A stretch of 64,000 nt of DNA, from positions 124,001 through 188,000 of the forward strand of contig CALUXU010000001.1 in assembly GCA_944324825.1 (NCBI GenBank), read 5' to 3'. The position numbers and the translations under genes are program-made. The notes beneath the pieces were generated by a model that saw only the letters and a program-made list of their open reading frames with translations, did no database searches and was not told the DNA's origin. This document shows, in pieces, positions 17,683-25,555 of the stretch (the first letter of the stretch is position 1; the number at the start of each line of letters is the position of its first letter). This DNA is from Candidatus Gastranaerophilales bacterium. GTDB lineage: Bacteria > Cyanobacteriota > Vampirovibrionia > Gastranaerophilales > Gastranaerophilaceae.

Positions 17683-17870
17683 TTATCGTAATTCTCCAAA
17701 TGCTTATATAACAATACTTTTAGACTAAAAACTACGAAATTACGATATTACAAAATTTTAATAAATTTTTTTTCGTAATTTCGTAATAAAAAATAAAAAA
17801 CACTTAAAACGTAGTTATAATAATACTTTTATAATTACGCAAATAATTACTAAAAATTACGGAAGAAGGT
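17683..17870. repeat. CGTAAT/ATTACG repeat cluster
   Basis: The 200-base gap before the excisionase gene carries many copies of CGTAAT and its complement, including the 11-base inverted pair ACGAAATTACG (17734-17744) and CGTAATTTCGT (17774-17784). Candidate binding region for the excisionase or a second control site. Confidence 0.45.
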
Positions 17871-17874
17871 AAAA

Positions 17875-18057
17875 ATGAATGATAATAACCTTTTGGATAT
17901 AAAAGAAGTCGCAAGATATTTACACATTGCCAAGAGTACACTTTACAGGTGGGTAAATCAGAAGAAGATTAAATACATCAAAGTAGGCTCAAGAGTGTTG
18001 TTTTCACAAGATGACCTAAATGAATTTATCAATAATAACACAGTAAACGCAGAATGA
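17875..18057 (+). CDS. AlpA/excisionase-type HTH protein
   Basis: A 60-residue MerR-like DNA-binding protein: LLDIKEVARYLHIAKSTLYR then WVNQKKIKYIKVGSRVLFSQ and DDLNEFI is the standard excisionase-family fold (HTH_17). It lies 150 bases before the integrase, where it would direct excision or activate int. AAGG precedes the ATG. No other domain is present. Confidence 0.85.
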   Translation: MNDNNLLDIKEVARYLHIAKSTLYRWVNQKKIKYIKVGSRVLFSQDDLNEFINNNTVNAE

Positions 18058-18071
18058 CATCTTATCTCTAG

Positions 18072-18104
18072 AAGCACTGCCGGCATTATGCCGGCACGGT
18101 GCTT
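18072..18104 (+). other. GC-rich hairpin between excisionase and integrase
   Basis: AAGCAC, TGCCGGCA, loop TTA, TGCCGGCA, two unpaired bases, then GTGCTT form a strong stem. TGCCGGCA is itself palindromic, so it is also a direct repeat. No T-run follows, which makes a simple terminator less likely. The GC content is conspicuous in this AT-rich element. Confidence 0.5.
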
Positions 18105-18209
18105 GCGGTGCCGTGGATATTTTAAAATTCATGTTTGCAAAAGTTTGCGAAAGGGCTTACAAATCACACAAAACACGCCATTATAAAATTGTAAAGGAAA
18201 TTTTAAAAT

Positions 18210-19325
18210 ATGATTGCAGCGATAAGAAAAAATCCAAAAACAGGCAACTGGGAATTTGATTACAAAGACCTACAAGGCAAGCGCAAGACTAAAAAAGGTT
18301 TTAAAACCAAAGAAGAAGCCCAGAAAGCCCAATGCAAATTGACAGAAGAATTAAGCAATGGTATTTGTACTATTGATTCAAAAATAACTTTCAGAGAAGC
18401 AGCACAAACATTTATGCGCCTTCACGTTGAGGTTAATTGTAAACCTTCAACGCGTGATGGATATGAAGGCTATTTAAAAAATCACCTTAACCCGTTCTTT
18501 GGTGATATGAAACTTGTTGATATTACTCCAATTATGGTTAAAGAATTTATTAAACAAAAACTTGAAACGGGCAGAGTTAATTCTACTGTAAACAAATACA
18601 CAAAGCTCATGAGCGAGATTTACAGTTTTATGATAGATAATGATGTGGTAAATAAAAACCCTCTTGCCCGTATTAAGTCACTTAAAGAAACTAAAAATGA
18701 TAAAATCAGGGCATTATCAACAGAAGAAGTGCGAACATTGTTATCTAAAACAAAACAAGTATATCCTGATTTTTATCCGCTTTTATTCACCGCATTATTT
18801 ACAGGAATGAGACAGGGGGAGCTTTTAGGCTTAACGTGGGATTCAATAAATTGGGTAAAAGGTAAAATCAAAATTGATAAAAATTATACTCATGGCCACG
18901 TTGGGACACCAAAAACAAACAAAATCCGCTATGTTGATATGAGCAATGAACTTGCAAAGGTACTTAAAGAGTGGCGTTTAGCTTGTCCTCATAGTGATTT
19001 AGATTTAGTTTTTCCTAATAGTGAAGGTTTGCACTTTGACGCTAATAATATGCTAAAAAGAAGATTTAAACCTGCTTTACGTCGTGCAGGCATTGAAGAA
19101 ATAAGATTCCATGACCTCAGACACACATACGCGAGTTTGCTTCTTGCTAACGGGGCACCGATGAAATATGTTCAAAGTCAATTAGGACATGCTTCTATAA
19201 CAATGACAATGGACTTATACACTCACTTGTTGCCTGAGGTTAATGACAAATGTTTCAATCTCTTGAATAATATAGTAAATACAACTGTAGAAGCACAAGA
19301 AAAAATTGTGAGATTTGGGACATAA
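18210..19325 (+). CDS. int: Tyrosine-recombinase integrase
   Basis: A 371-residue site-specific recombinase. The N-terminal ~60 residues are an AP2-like arm-binding domain (NPKTGNWEFDYKDLQGKRKT), residues ~65-155 a SAM-like core-binding domain (FREAAQTFMRLHVEVNCKPS), and the rest the catalytic domain with R in TGMRQGELLGL, HDLRHTYASLL, LGHASITMTM and the nucleophile in DLYTHLL. All catalytic residues are present. It lies beside tRNA-Arg, the usual place for the gene that integrates into it. A strong terminator follows. Confidence 0.93.
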   Translation: MIAAIRKNPKTGNWEFDYKDLQGKRKTKKGFKTKEEAQKAQCKLTEELSNGICTIDSKITFREAAQTFMRLHVEVNCKPSTRDGYEGYLKNHLNPFFGDMKLVDITPIMVKEFIKQKLETGRVNSTVNKYTKLMSEIYSFMIDNDVVNKNPLARIKSLKETKNDKIRALSTEEVRTLLSKTKQVYPDFYPLLFTALFTGMRQGELLGLTWDSINWVKGKIKIDKNYTHGHVGTPKTNKIRYVDMSNELAKVLKEWRLACPHSDLDLVFPNSEGLHFDANNMLKRRFKPALRRAGIEEIRFHDLRHTYASLLLANGAPMKYVQSQLGHASITMTMDLYTHLLPEVNDKCFNLLNNIVNTTVEAQEKIVRFGT

Positions 19326-19353
19326 TAAAAATTTGTATATTGCAATCATATTT

Positions 19354-19387
19354 ATACTCGCTTATTTTAAGCGAGTATTTTTATTTT
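19354..19387 (+). terminator. Integrase terminator
   Basis: ATACTCGCTT and AAGCGAGTAT pair around a short ATTTT loop and run into TTTTATTTT, 30 bases after the integrase stop. Confidence 0.85.
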
Positions 19388-19532
19388 AAAGCCTTTCCAC
19401 ATTATTTCTTTATGGTCTAAAATGAAGTAGTTACTACGTCTCCTGTCGTATTTTTCAACTTGTTGAGTAATAAATACATACAAAAATAATTTCACAAGCC
19501 TTAAAACTTGCCGTATAAAAAGAATTATAAAA

Positions 19533-19570
19533 AATGCGATTACAAAATAAAATGCGACTTTTTTGCAACT
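19533..19570. promoter_or_regulatory. Right-end candidate integrase arm sites
   Basis: AATGCGATTA (19533-19542), a partial AATGCGACT (19551) and TTTTTTGCAACT (19559-19570) mirror the motifs at the left end of the element. The rest of 19388-19593 shows no gene. Confidence 0.45.
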
Positions 19571-19593
19571 TTCGGATAAAAAATACTTAAAAA

Positions 19594-19624
19594 CAAAAAA
19601 TCAGCCTTTTATAGAACCGGCTGA
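19594..19624 (-). terminator. Terminator for tRNA-Arg supplied by the element
   Basis: On the minus strand CAGCC and GGCTG enclose a 12-base loop and run into ATTTTTTG. It lies about 30 bases past the tRNA 3' end, inside the element, and would replace the displaced terminator at 6726-6760. Confidence 0.55.
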
Positions 19625-19653
19625 AACTTAATTATATCTTATAAAAAGAAAAA

Positions 19654-19727
<74 letters not shown>

Positions 19728-19755
19728 TTAAAATATCTTTTATTCAATTGTCATT

Positions 19756-19837
19756 CTCAGCTGTATCGAGCAACCGGCGGTTGCGAATTTTGATACTTTG
19801 TTGGCTCTCGCCAACGGGCCAGCTGAGCTACCAAGGC
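19756..19837 (-). repeat. Partial, folded-back copy of tRNA-Arg upstream of the gene
   Basis: Minus strand: 19837-19819 repeats the first 19 bases of the tRNA (GCCTTGGTAGCTCAGCTGG). Then comes a hairpin GTTGGC-gaga-GCCAAC, the palindrome GCAACCGCCGGTTGC, and a 21-base stretch (19776-19756) that is the reverse complement of the tRNA D-arm and anticodon 5' side with two mismatches. It cannot fold as a full tRNA. Confidence 0.7.
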
Positions 19838-20022
19838 TTATGTTATAGCTAAACCTAAACTATTTATACCATATAAAAATTTTCTTGCAATAGATATTTT
19901 AATTTTATTGACACAAATAAGCTGAAATATTTAAAAATATTATATGTTTTATTATTAAAACTTTTTTAAAATCCTTTATTTAAGTTATTAATATTTTCTA
20001 TTATTTGATATATAATTTTCTT

Positions 20023-20934
20023 ATGAAAAAATTACTTACACTTACATTAATAGCTGCAAGTCTTTTTTGTTCAGTTGAACAAGGATATTGTGCTCAACAA
20101 AAAAAATTCTTTAATTTTAACAGAAATAAAACTAAAACAGAAAAAAGCGGATACGTCGGGAACCTTTATTCTGTCGCAAAATTCTTCAGTACATACGAAT
20201 ATGCGGCCAATAATTATGATCACAACGTTTTCTTAGGTTCTTATGACAAATCATATTTAAGCTCTGACGGCTTCAACCTTGATATCTTATCTAAAATTCT
20301 TCAAGAAACCTGGCATTCTTATCCGGGGATAAAATACCAGGTAAAGCTTAACAGTGTCACATTCTACGAAAATATGGCAATTGCCGATGTTACGGAAAAA
20401 GCTATCGGTTACGCAAAAACCGAAAATGAGAATGTCGGCGAATTCGTGAGCACAATGCAATCAATCTATTATCTTAAACCAAACGGAAAAAGCTGGATTA
20501 TAGATAACGACTACACAATAAAAGAAAATATAATTCTTTCCTGGGGTGATGCAAAAAATGCAAAAATCAAACTGGATGTACCTAGCCAGCTCCAAGCAGG
20601 GCAAGAATATACAGCGACTTTAAACATCAAAAAACCTGACGGAGTTATTGCTATCGGTTCTATCACCGCAGACAAGGTTACATATCCGCAAAAACCTTCA
20701 AAAGAAATTTTCAGAAAATTCTCATCTGAAGGAACTCTGGAAAGAATAATGAAAGCAAATACCGATAATACTAACGAGTACGTTGTTGCAACAGTAGGAT
20801 TTACAAGACCTAAAATAGACGACGAACAAAATCTTAATATAAAATTGACGGGTTATTCTTGTATTATGGAAAGAATCAATGTCATTCCGGTGAACAAGTT
20901 TATTGAGGTCAAGAATGAAGGAAAAACCAAATAA
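20023..20934 (+). CDS. Secreted protein of unknown function
   Basis: A 303-residue protein with a signal peptide (MKKLLTLTLIAASLFCSVEQ, cleavage near GYCA). The region at ~45-165 looks like an alpha+beta, NTF2/SnoaL-like fold (repeated short strands ending SWIIDNDYTIKENIILSWGD), followed by a beta-rich domain (~170-300: PSQLQAGQEYTATLNIKKPD). Both assignments are weak. The ATG at 20023 is used because the signal peptide starts there. Its stop overlaps the lspA start, so the two are cotranscribed. Confidence 0.6.
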   Translation: MKKLLTLTLIAASLFCSVEQGYCAQQKKFFNFNRNKTKTEKSGYVGNLYSVAKFFSTYEYAANNYDHNVFLGSYDKSYLSSDGFNLDILSKILQETWHSYPGIKYQVKLNSVTFYENMAIADVTEKAIGYAKTENENVGEFVSTMQSIYYLKPNGKSWIIDNDYTIKENIILSWGDAKNAKIKLDVPSQLQAGQEYTATLNIKKPDGVIAIGSITADKVTYPQKPSKEIFRKFSSEGTLERIMKANTDNTNEYVVATVGFTRPKIDDEQNLNIKLTGYSCIMERINVIPVNKFIEVKNEGKTK

Positions 20935-21391
20935 CACCAGTAAACTTGCATACTTCATTATCTCGGTTATTTTTCTTATTGGATTTAATTTATATTGTTC
21001 TACATATTTATCCAATATTTCGCAGGAACCTTTTTTCTTATTTCCGGGGCTAAAGCTCAATTATATGGAAAATACTGGTGCGGCATTTTCTATCCTGCAG
21101 AATTACAAAATATTCTTGATTTTATTTGCAATAACAGCAATAATTTTGATTCTGTGGTACTTGATAAAAAATATTGCGGAGCTTTCAATGATGGCAATAT
21201 TTATGGTATCACTTCTGATAACAGGAGTAGGCTGCAATCTATACGAAAGAATGGCATTCGGATTTGTCAGAGATTATTTTGAAATCTCGTTCATAAACTT
21301 TCCTGTATTCAATATTTCGGATATCTTTATCAACATAAGTGTTATTGTTATAATGTTTATGTTGATAACAAGAAACTACGTAAAAAAATAA
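20915..21391 (+). CDS. lspA: Signal peptidase II (lipoprotein signal peptidase)
   Basis: Inner-membrane aspartic peptidase that cleaves prolipoprotein signal peptides after lipidation. The 158-residue protein has four hydrophobic segments and the family blocks YMENTGAAFSIL, GVGCNLYERMAFGFVRDYF and FPVFNISDIFI; the two catalytic Asp are those in VRDY and ISD. The usual N-x-x-D-R is N-L-Y-E-R here. The start is ATG 20915 with GAGG seven bases upstream, inside the end of the preceding gene. It is followed one base later by the pseudouridine synthase gene, a common pairing (lspA-rluD). Confidence 0.9.
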   Translation: MKEKPNNTSKLAYFIISVIFLIGFNLYCSTYLSNISQEPFFLFPGLKLNYMENTGAAFSILQNYKIFLILFAITAIILILWYLIKNIAELSMMAIFMVSLLITGVGCNLYERMAFGFVRDYFEISFINFPVFNISDIFINISVIVIMFMLITRNYVKK

Positions 21392-21392
21392 T

Positions 21393-22331
21393 ATGAATCC
21401 GACAGACACAAAATTTATCATAGATTATAACGATGAGGGTAAAAGAATAGACTCTTTTTTATCCGAAGCTATTTCTGATATTTCACGTTCAAAGATTCAG
21501 AATGCTATAAAAAATAAAAAAATTCTTGTTAATAATACTCCGATAAAGCCTTCGTATAGTTTGAAAGAAAACGATATTATTATTTGTCAGGATTTTTCAT
21601 CAGAGCTATATTATATACCGCCGCAAAATATTCCGCTTGATATTGTATACGAGGACGAAAATATGCTTGTGGTCAATAAGCCGTCAGGGATGCTCACACA
21701 TCCGACAACAACCGAAAAAGAAAACACTCTTGTTAATGCTCTAAAATACAAATACGGGGAAAATCTTTCGGATATTAACGGAGAATTCAGACGTGGGATT
21801 CTTCATCGGCTTGACCGAAACACATCAGGACTTTTGATGGTTGCAAAAAATAACCGTGCACATGAGTTTCTGGCTAATCAAATAAAAGAAAAAACAGCAA
21901 TCAGAAAATATTTGGCGGTAGTCAAAGGGGGTATTGATGAAGATATGATTCTTAACTATCCTATCGGCAGGCATAAAACACAGCCGCAAAAAATGGATGT
22001 TGTTTTTGATGAAAAAGGAAAGCCGAGTTTAACAGAACTGAAAGTATTGGAAAAATTTAAGGATGCAACATTTGTTGAATTAACTCTAAGGACAGGCAGA
22101 ACGCACCAGATTCGGGTACATTTAAGCCATATCGGACATCCGGTATATAATGATACTTTATACGGGTTTGGGAAAATAAAAATAAAAACAGAGGAGCAAG
22201 TTTTGGAGGCATACAAATTAAAGTTTACAAAACCTTTCGGGGATGAGATAATTGAATTGGAGATACCTGAGGATGAAAAAATCTTGAGAGTATTGAAATT
22301 CTTGAAACAAAACGAACTTAAGGAGAGTTAG
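21393..22331 (+). CDS. RluA/RluD-family pseudouridine synthase
   Basis: Isomerises uridine to pseudouridine in rRNA. Residues ~10-75 are an S4 RNA-binding domain (KRIDSFLSEAISDISRSKIQ); the catalytic domain holds GILHRLDRNTSGLLMVAKN with the nucleophilic Asp of HRLDRxTSG and the closing GRTHQIRVHLSHIGHPV. Length (312 aa) and S4 fusion are typical of RluD, which modifies 23S rRNA helix 69, but paralogues are hard to separate. It lies between lspA and a small membrane protein in one operon. Confidence 0.9.
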   Translation: MNPTDTKFIIDYNDEGKRIDSFLSEAISDISRSKIQNAIKNKKILVNNTPIKPSYSLKENDIIICQDFSSELYYIPPQNIPLDIVYEDENMLVVNKPSGMLTHPTTTEKENTLVNALKYKYGENLSDINGEFRRGILHRLDRNTSGLLMVAKNNRAHEFLANQIKEKTAIRKYLAVVKGGIDEDMILNYPIGRHKTQPQKMDVVFDEKGKPSLTELKVLEKFKDATFVELTLRTGRTHQIRVHLSHIGHPVYNDTLYGFGKIKIKTEEQVLEAYKLKFTKPFGDEIIELEIPEDEKILRVLKFLKQNELKES

Positions 22332-22676
22332 ATGAATATAAGAACTGTCATATATATTATTTTAAATATTATAATTTTTGCGGAATTCAGTTATGTCGGA
22401 TACTCAAATTTTACGGCATTATTGGCTCACAACCCTAAAATAAGCCATACGGAATTATTTTATGTATTATTAACCGTTGCAACATTGAGTATGGTTATCG
22501 GAATTTATATTATGACGTTTCTGAATATTAAAAGAGAGAAGAAAATTTCAGAGTACAAAAGAGAATTGGAGAGAAGAGGGATAGATAGAGATGAAAGCTC
22601 TTCCAAGGTAAAAGTTCTGGAATCAAAAATTGAAGTTTTGGAAAAAGCGTTAAAAGATGCGTTAAACAAGAATTAA
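22332..22676 (+). CDS. Small membrane protein with C-terminal coiled coil
   Basis: A 114-residue protein with two hydrophobic helices (IYIILNIIIFAEFSYVGY and FYVLLTVATLSMVIGIYIMT) and a charged heptad tail (VKVLESKIEVLEKALKDALN). The plan resembles LapA-type (DUF1049) proteins, but similarity is only architectural. AAGGAGAG precedes the ATG, which directly follows the synthase stop, so it is the last gene of the operon. Confidence 0.6.
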   Translation: MNIRTVIYIILNIIIFAEFSYVGYSNFTALLAHNPKISHTELFYVLLTVATLSMVIGIYIMTFLNIKREKKISEYKRELERRGIDRDESSSKVKVLESKIEVLEKALKDALNKN

Positions 22677-22757
22677 GACCAATTTGTTGCAATCAAATGA
22701 TGTTTTGGTTATAATTTGGGAGTTGGCGGATTTTAGAATCCTTTGACAACTGAATAC

Positions 22758-23048
22758 GGGCATGTGGTACTCTGCCGACGAGGAAGATTAAGTATCTTCC
22801 GAGGAGAGGGGTAGACACGCTCAGGATTTGAAAAATCCTTTGATAACTGAATACGGGCATGTGGTACTCTGCCGACGAGGAAGATTAAGTATCTTCCGAG
22901 GAGAGGGGTAGACACGCTCAGGATTTGAAAAATCCTTTGATAACTGAATACGGGCATGTGGTACTCTGCCGACGAGGAAGATTAAGTATCTTCCGAGGAG
23001 AGGGGTAGACACGCTCAGGATTTGAAAAATCCTTTGATAACTGAATAC
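22758..23048 (+). repeat. Three tandem 97-bp units built on the tRNA-Leu 5' half
   Basis: Units start at 22758, 22855 and 22952; the true tRNA-Leu starts 97 bases later at 23049. Each unit begins with the tRNA's first 11 bases (GGGCATGTGGT), carries a ~40-base hairpin (core GGAAGAT-taagt-ATCTTCC) in place of the D-loop, resumes the tRNA with GGTAGACACGCT, then diverges into AGGATTT-gaa-AAATCCT and a spacer ending ACTGAATAC. Confidence 0.9.
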
Positions 23049-23127
23049 GGGCATGTGGTGGAATGGTAGACACGCTAGTCTTAGGAACTAGTGCGAAAGC
23101 GTGGGAGTTCGAGTCTCTTCATGCCCA
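23049..23127 (+). tRNA. tRNA-Leu (anticodon TAG)
   Basis: Acceptor GGGCATG pairs with CATGCCC. The anticodon stem is CTAGT/ACTAG with loop CTTAGGA, so the anticodon is TAG. The long variable arm GCG-aaa-GCG marks class II Leu. A73 follows and no CCA is encoded. Preceded by three partial tandem copies. Confidence 0.93.
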
Positions 23128-23130
23128 ATT

Positions 23131-23159
23131 AAAAAAGAAGCCAAATGGCTTCTTTTTTT
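23131..23159 (+). terminator. tRNA-Leu terminator
   Basis: AAGAAGCC and GGCTTCTT pair around AAAT and run into seven T, four bases after the tRNA. Confidence 0.85.
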
Positions 23160-23169
23160 CTAGATATAT

Positions 23170-23242
23170 GGGGCGTTAGCGCAGTTGGTAGCGCACGACA
23201 CTGGCAGTGTCGGGGTCAGGGGTTCGAATCCCCTACGCTCCA
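23170..23242 (+). tRNA. tRNA-Ala (anticodon GGC)
   Basis: Acceptor GGGGCGT pairs with ACGCTCC and includes the G3-T70 pair that marks alanine identity. Anticodon stem CGACA/TGTCG has loop CTGGCAG. T-arm is GGGGT-TCGAATC-CCC-like. 73 bases, no encoded CCA. Confidence 0.93.
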
Positions 23243-23359
23243 GATTGTAATTAACAAACAACATAACCCAAAGAGGATGCACTAGTATCAATGATAAATT
23301 ATTCTGTCATCCCGAACTTGTTTCGGAATCTTACCGATTTGGCATGTTATAATTAGTCT

Positions 23360-23650
23360 ATGAGCAAAACTTATGCTGTCTATATAATGACTAATTATTC
23401 TCAAACCTCTTTTTATATAGGAGTTACAGGAAATTTACAAAAAAGAGTTTGGGAACACAAAAATAAAGTGGTTGATGGTTTTACGAAAAAATATAATGTT
23501 GACAGATTGGTATATTATGAATTGACTGACTCTGTTGACGCAGCTCTAAATCGTGAAAAACAATTAAAGCGTTGGCATAGGGAGTGGAAGATAAACTTGA
23601 TTAAGGAAATGAATCCGGAATTTAATGATTTATCTTTAGTTTGGGAATAA
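23360..23650 (+). CDS. GIY-YIG domain protein (UPF0213/YhbQ type)
   Basis: A 96-residue single-domain GIY-YIG protein: YAVYIMTNYSQTSFYIGVTG supplies the GIY...YIG pair (here VYI and YIG), followed by LQKRVWEHK with the catalytic Arg, and DAALNREKQLKRWHREWKIN with the Glu helix. Members are short structure-specific nucleases or nuclease-like proteins of uncertain role. It stands alone among repeats. Confidence 0.88.
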   Translation: MSKTYAVYIMTNYSQTSFYIGVTGNLQKRVWEHKNKVVDGFTKKYNVDRLVYYELTDSVDAALNREKQLKRWHREWKINLIKEMNPEFNDLSLVWE

Positions 23651-23724
23651 ATATTGTCATTATAAACTTTTTCTACCAAGTGGGGAGGTTTAAAATTAAA
23701 CCCACAAGCTATATTTACCTTTTT

Positions 23725-24095
23725 CAGAATCTTACCGGTTTATCGTCATAACATCAATTTGGTAAGACCCTGAAACAAGTTCCACAACTGTCCCGAATAA
23801 ATTTAAAAATTCTGTCATTCTGAAAGTGCAGAAAAATTAATTTATTTAAAACGGTTAATTTTTCGCACTGTTCAGAATCTTACAAACCAGGAATTATATT
23901 TAGGCATTGGTAAGATCCTGAACAGATTGAAAAACTACACTTTCGTTTGTTTTTCTAATCTTTCAGGATGACATTTTTGTTTATTGTCTCTTCTATATCC
24001 TCTTTGGTTACAATACATTTATTTACTCATTTTTCAATTTATTATACAAAATTATCTTGGACAGTTGTGGAAACAAGTTCAGGGTGACAAAAATT
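23725..24095. repeat. Cluster of imperfect palindromes between GIY-YIG and TolC genes
   Basis: In the 575-base gap 23651-24226 I see CAGAATCTTACC with GGTAAGACCCTG (23725-23772), GAAAAATTAA with TTAATTTTTC (23831-23864), and CAGAATCTTAC with GTAAGATCCTG (23873-23920). The related CATCCCGAACTTGTTTCGG occurs at 23312 and ACAAGTTCAGGGTGACA near 24075. These look like fragments of a dispersed palindromic repeat. No gene is present. Confidence 0.6.
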
Positions 24096-24226
24096 TTGGT
24101 TCGTTTTGTCAAACAAATACAGCATAACAGCAAACTGATTGCTTAAATACTTGATAATGTTCTAAAAGTAAGACTGATTTCTTTTATATATATCAAAATA
24201 TTTAAACTCTATTTTACCCCCAGATA

Positions 24227-25510
24227 TTACAAATCAACATCAATTGTAAAATTATCAAGACCTATTTCTTGTAACAGGGCAATATAGGCATTATAGTAAA
24301 TCCCCATTGCATCCAAAAATTCGTTAAGTAATTCTTGATGAGAGTGTTCAACAACAATCAAGTTGGTTAGAGCGGTCTTTCCTTTCTGATATCTTTGTTT
24401 TGAAAGATTCAGGATTCTTCTTGATTCATCTATTATATCTCTGTAGTGTTCAACGTTTTCCTGCGCCATTACAAATTTATCATAGTTTGTATGAATAACA
24501 TTTTTTGTAATATTAATAATCGAATTATATTCAAGCTGCGCTTTTTCATATTCCAGTTTTGCATTTTTAATTTCCGGAGTATACAAGTACAAAGAAGGAA
24601 TATCAACCCCTGCACCGACATAGGCACCGGGAGTCCCGTCGTGAGAGAAAGCATATCCGCCTGCAACATACAGGTCCGGTATTCTTTTGTGAACAGCAAC
24701 ATCAATATCCGATTTTGCTTTTTTAATCTTATCTTCCGCCATTTTGATATCATAACGGTTTTCAAAAGCTACTGCTTCTAAATCCTGATAACCGGGAAGC
24801 TCAAGCTGGGTAAAGAATTCTTTGCTAAAAACAGAGTCCTCTTTTGCATCATATAATGTCGAATCGTTCGCAAGATTTAGTACTCTGTTGAAATTATACT
24901 GAGCGGTTCTTATTTCCGCTTCGGAACGGTTTATTTGAATAAGCTGTTTTTTAAGCCTCATATCGGCCTGCAGAACATCTATTTCATAGTTTGGAGAATC
25001 CTTTGGACGGCTTTTTGCAATTTCAAGTAAATCTTCAAGTAATTCTTTTCTTTCTTTAAGTATTCTCAGTTCAGACTTTGCAACCAGAAGATTAAAATAG
25101 GAAGTTCTCACTCTCAGTCTGAGTTTGAATTCATAATCCTTAATTTTATTTTCAGTATATGAAAGTTCTGCTTGCGCAGCTTTCTTTCTCACACCTCTTT
25201 TAGATATTTCGATAGGAAGCATGACTCCAACCTGGCTGGAGTTTCCTTTCCCGATAGGTCCCATATATATATTCGATTGTGCTTGTGGGTTTCTTAAAGC
25301 ATTTGCGATTTTGATATCGTTTTCAGAAATCCCGAGATTTTTCCTTTGCTCTTGCAGCTCGATATTCCCTTTAAGAGCCATATTCATCGCTTCTTCAAGA
25401 GAAATTTTATGTAAACCGGAGCCGGAATGAGCAAGCTGGCTTGAATCAACCGCAAAAGATTGCAACCCAAAAGACATCACTATTAACATTGCCAGTATAA
25501 ATCTCTTCAT
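24227..25510 (-). CDS. TolC-family outer-membrane channel protein
   Basis: A 427-residue outer-membrane efflux protein with signal peptide (KRFILAMLIVMSFGLQSFA). It has the two-fold TolC layout: ISLEEAMNMALKGNIELQEQ opens the first half, DLEAVAFENRYDIKMAEDKI the second, each followed by long coiled-coil helices (YEKAQLEYNSIINITKNVIH). It resembles CusC/CzcC-type channels of tripartite exporters. No adaptor or RND pump is adjacent. It borders the polyene cluster on the same strand and could serve its MMPL exporter, but that is inference. Confidence 0.85.
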   Translation of the reverse strand: MKRFILAMLIVMSFGLQSFAVDSSQLAHSGSGLHKISLEEAMNMALKGNIELQEQRKNLGISENDIKIANALRNPQAQSNIYMGPIGKGNSSQVGVMLPIEISKRGVRKKAAQAELSYTENKIKDYEFKLRLRVRTSYFNLLVAKSELRILKERKELLEDLLEIAKSRPKDSPNYEIDVLQADMRLKKQLIQINRSEAEIRTAQYNFNRVLNLANDSTLYDAKEDSVFSKEFFTQLELPGYQDLEAVAFENRYDIKMAEDKIKKAKSDIDVAVHKRIPDLYVAGGYAFSHDGTPGAYVGAGVDIPSLYLYTPEIKNAKLEYEKAQLEYNSIINITKNVIHTNYDKFVMAQENVEHYRDIIDESRRILNLSKQRYQKGKTALTNLIVVEHSHQELLNEFLDAMGIYYNAYIALLQEIGLDNFTIDVDL

Positions 25511-25555
25511 ATAACATTAATTTTATGATAAAAAAATCAGTTTACAAATAATTGA

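Noticed and set aside
18072-18104. Simple terminator after the excisionase gene
   Set aside because: The hairpin is strong but no T-run follows, and integrase is probably expressed from upstream; recorded as a hairpin only.
19756-19837. A second full tRNA gene next to tRNA-Arg
   Set aside because: Only the acceptor 5' strand and D-arm side match; there is no anticodon arm, T-arm or 3' acceptor.
22758-23048. Possible CRISPR array
   Set aside because: The 97-base units are identical throughout with no variable spacers, and contain tRNA sequence.
22733-23054. Two overlapping minus-strand reading frames of 74 and 77 codons
   Set aside because: They lie entirely in the 97-bp tandem units, repeat each other and run antisense to tRNA-derived sequence.
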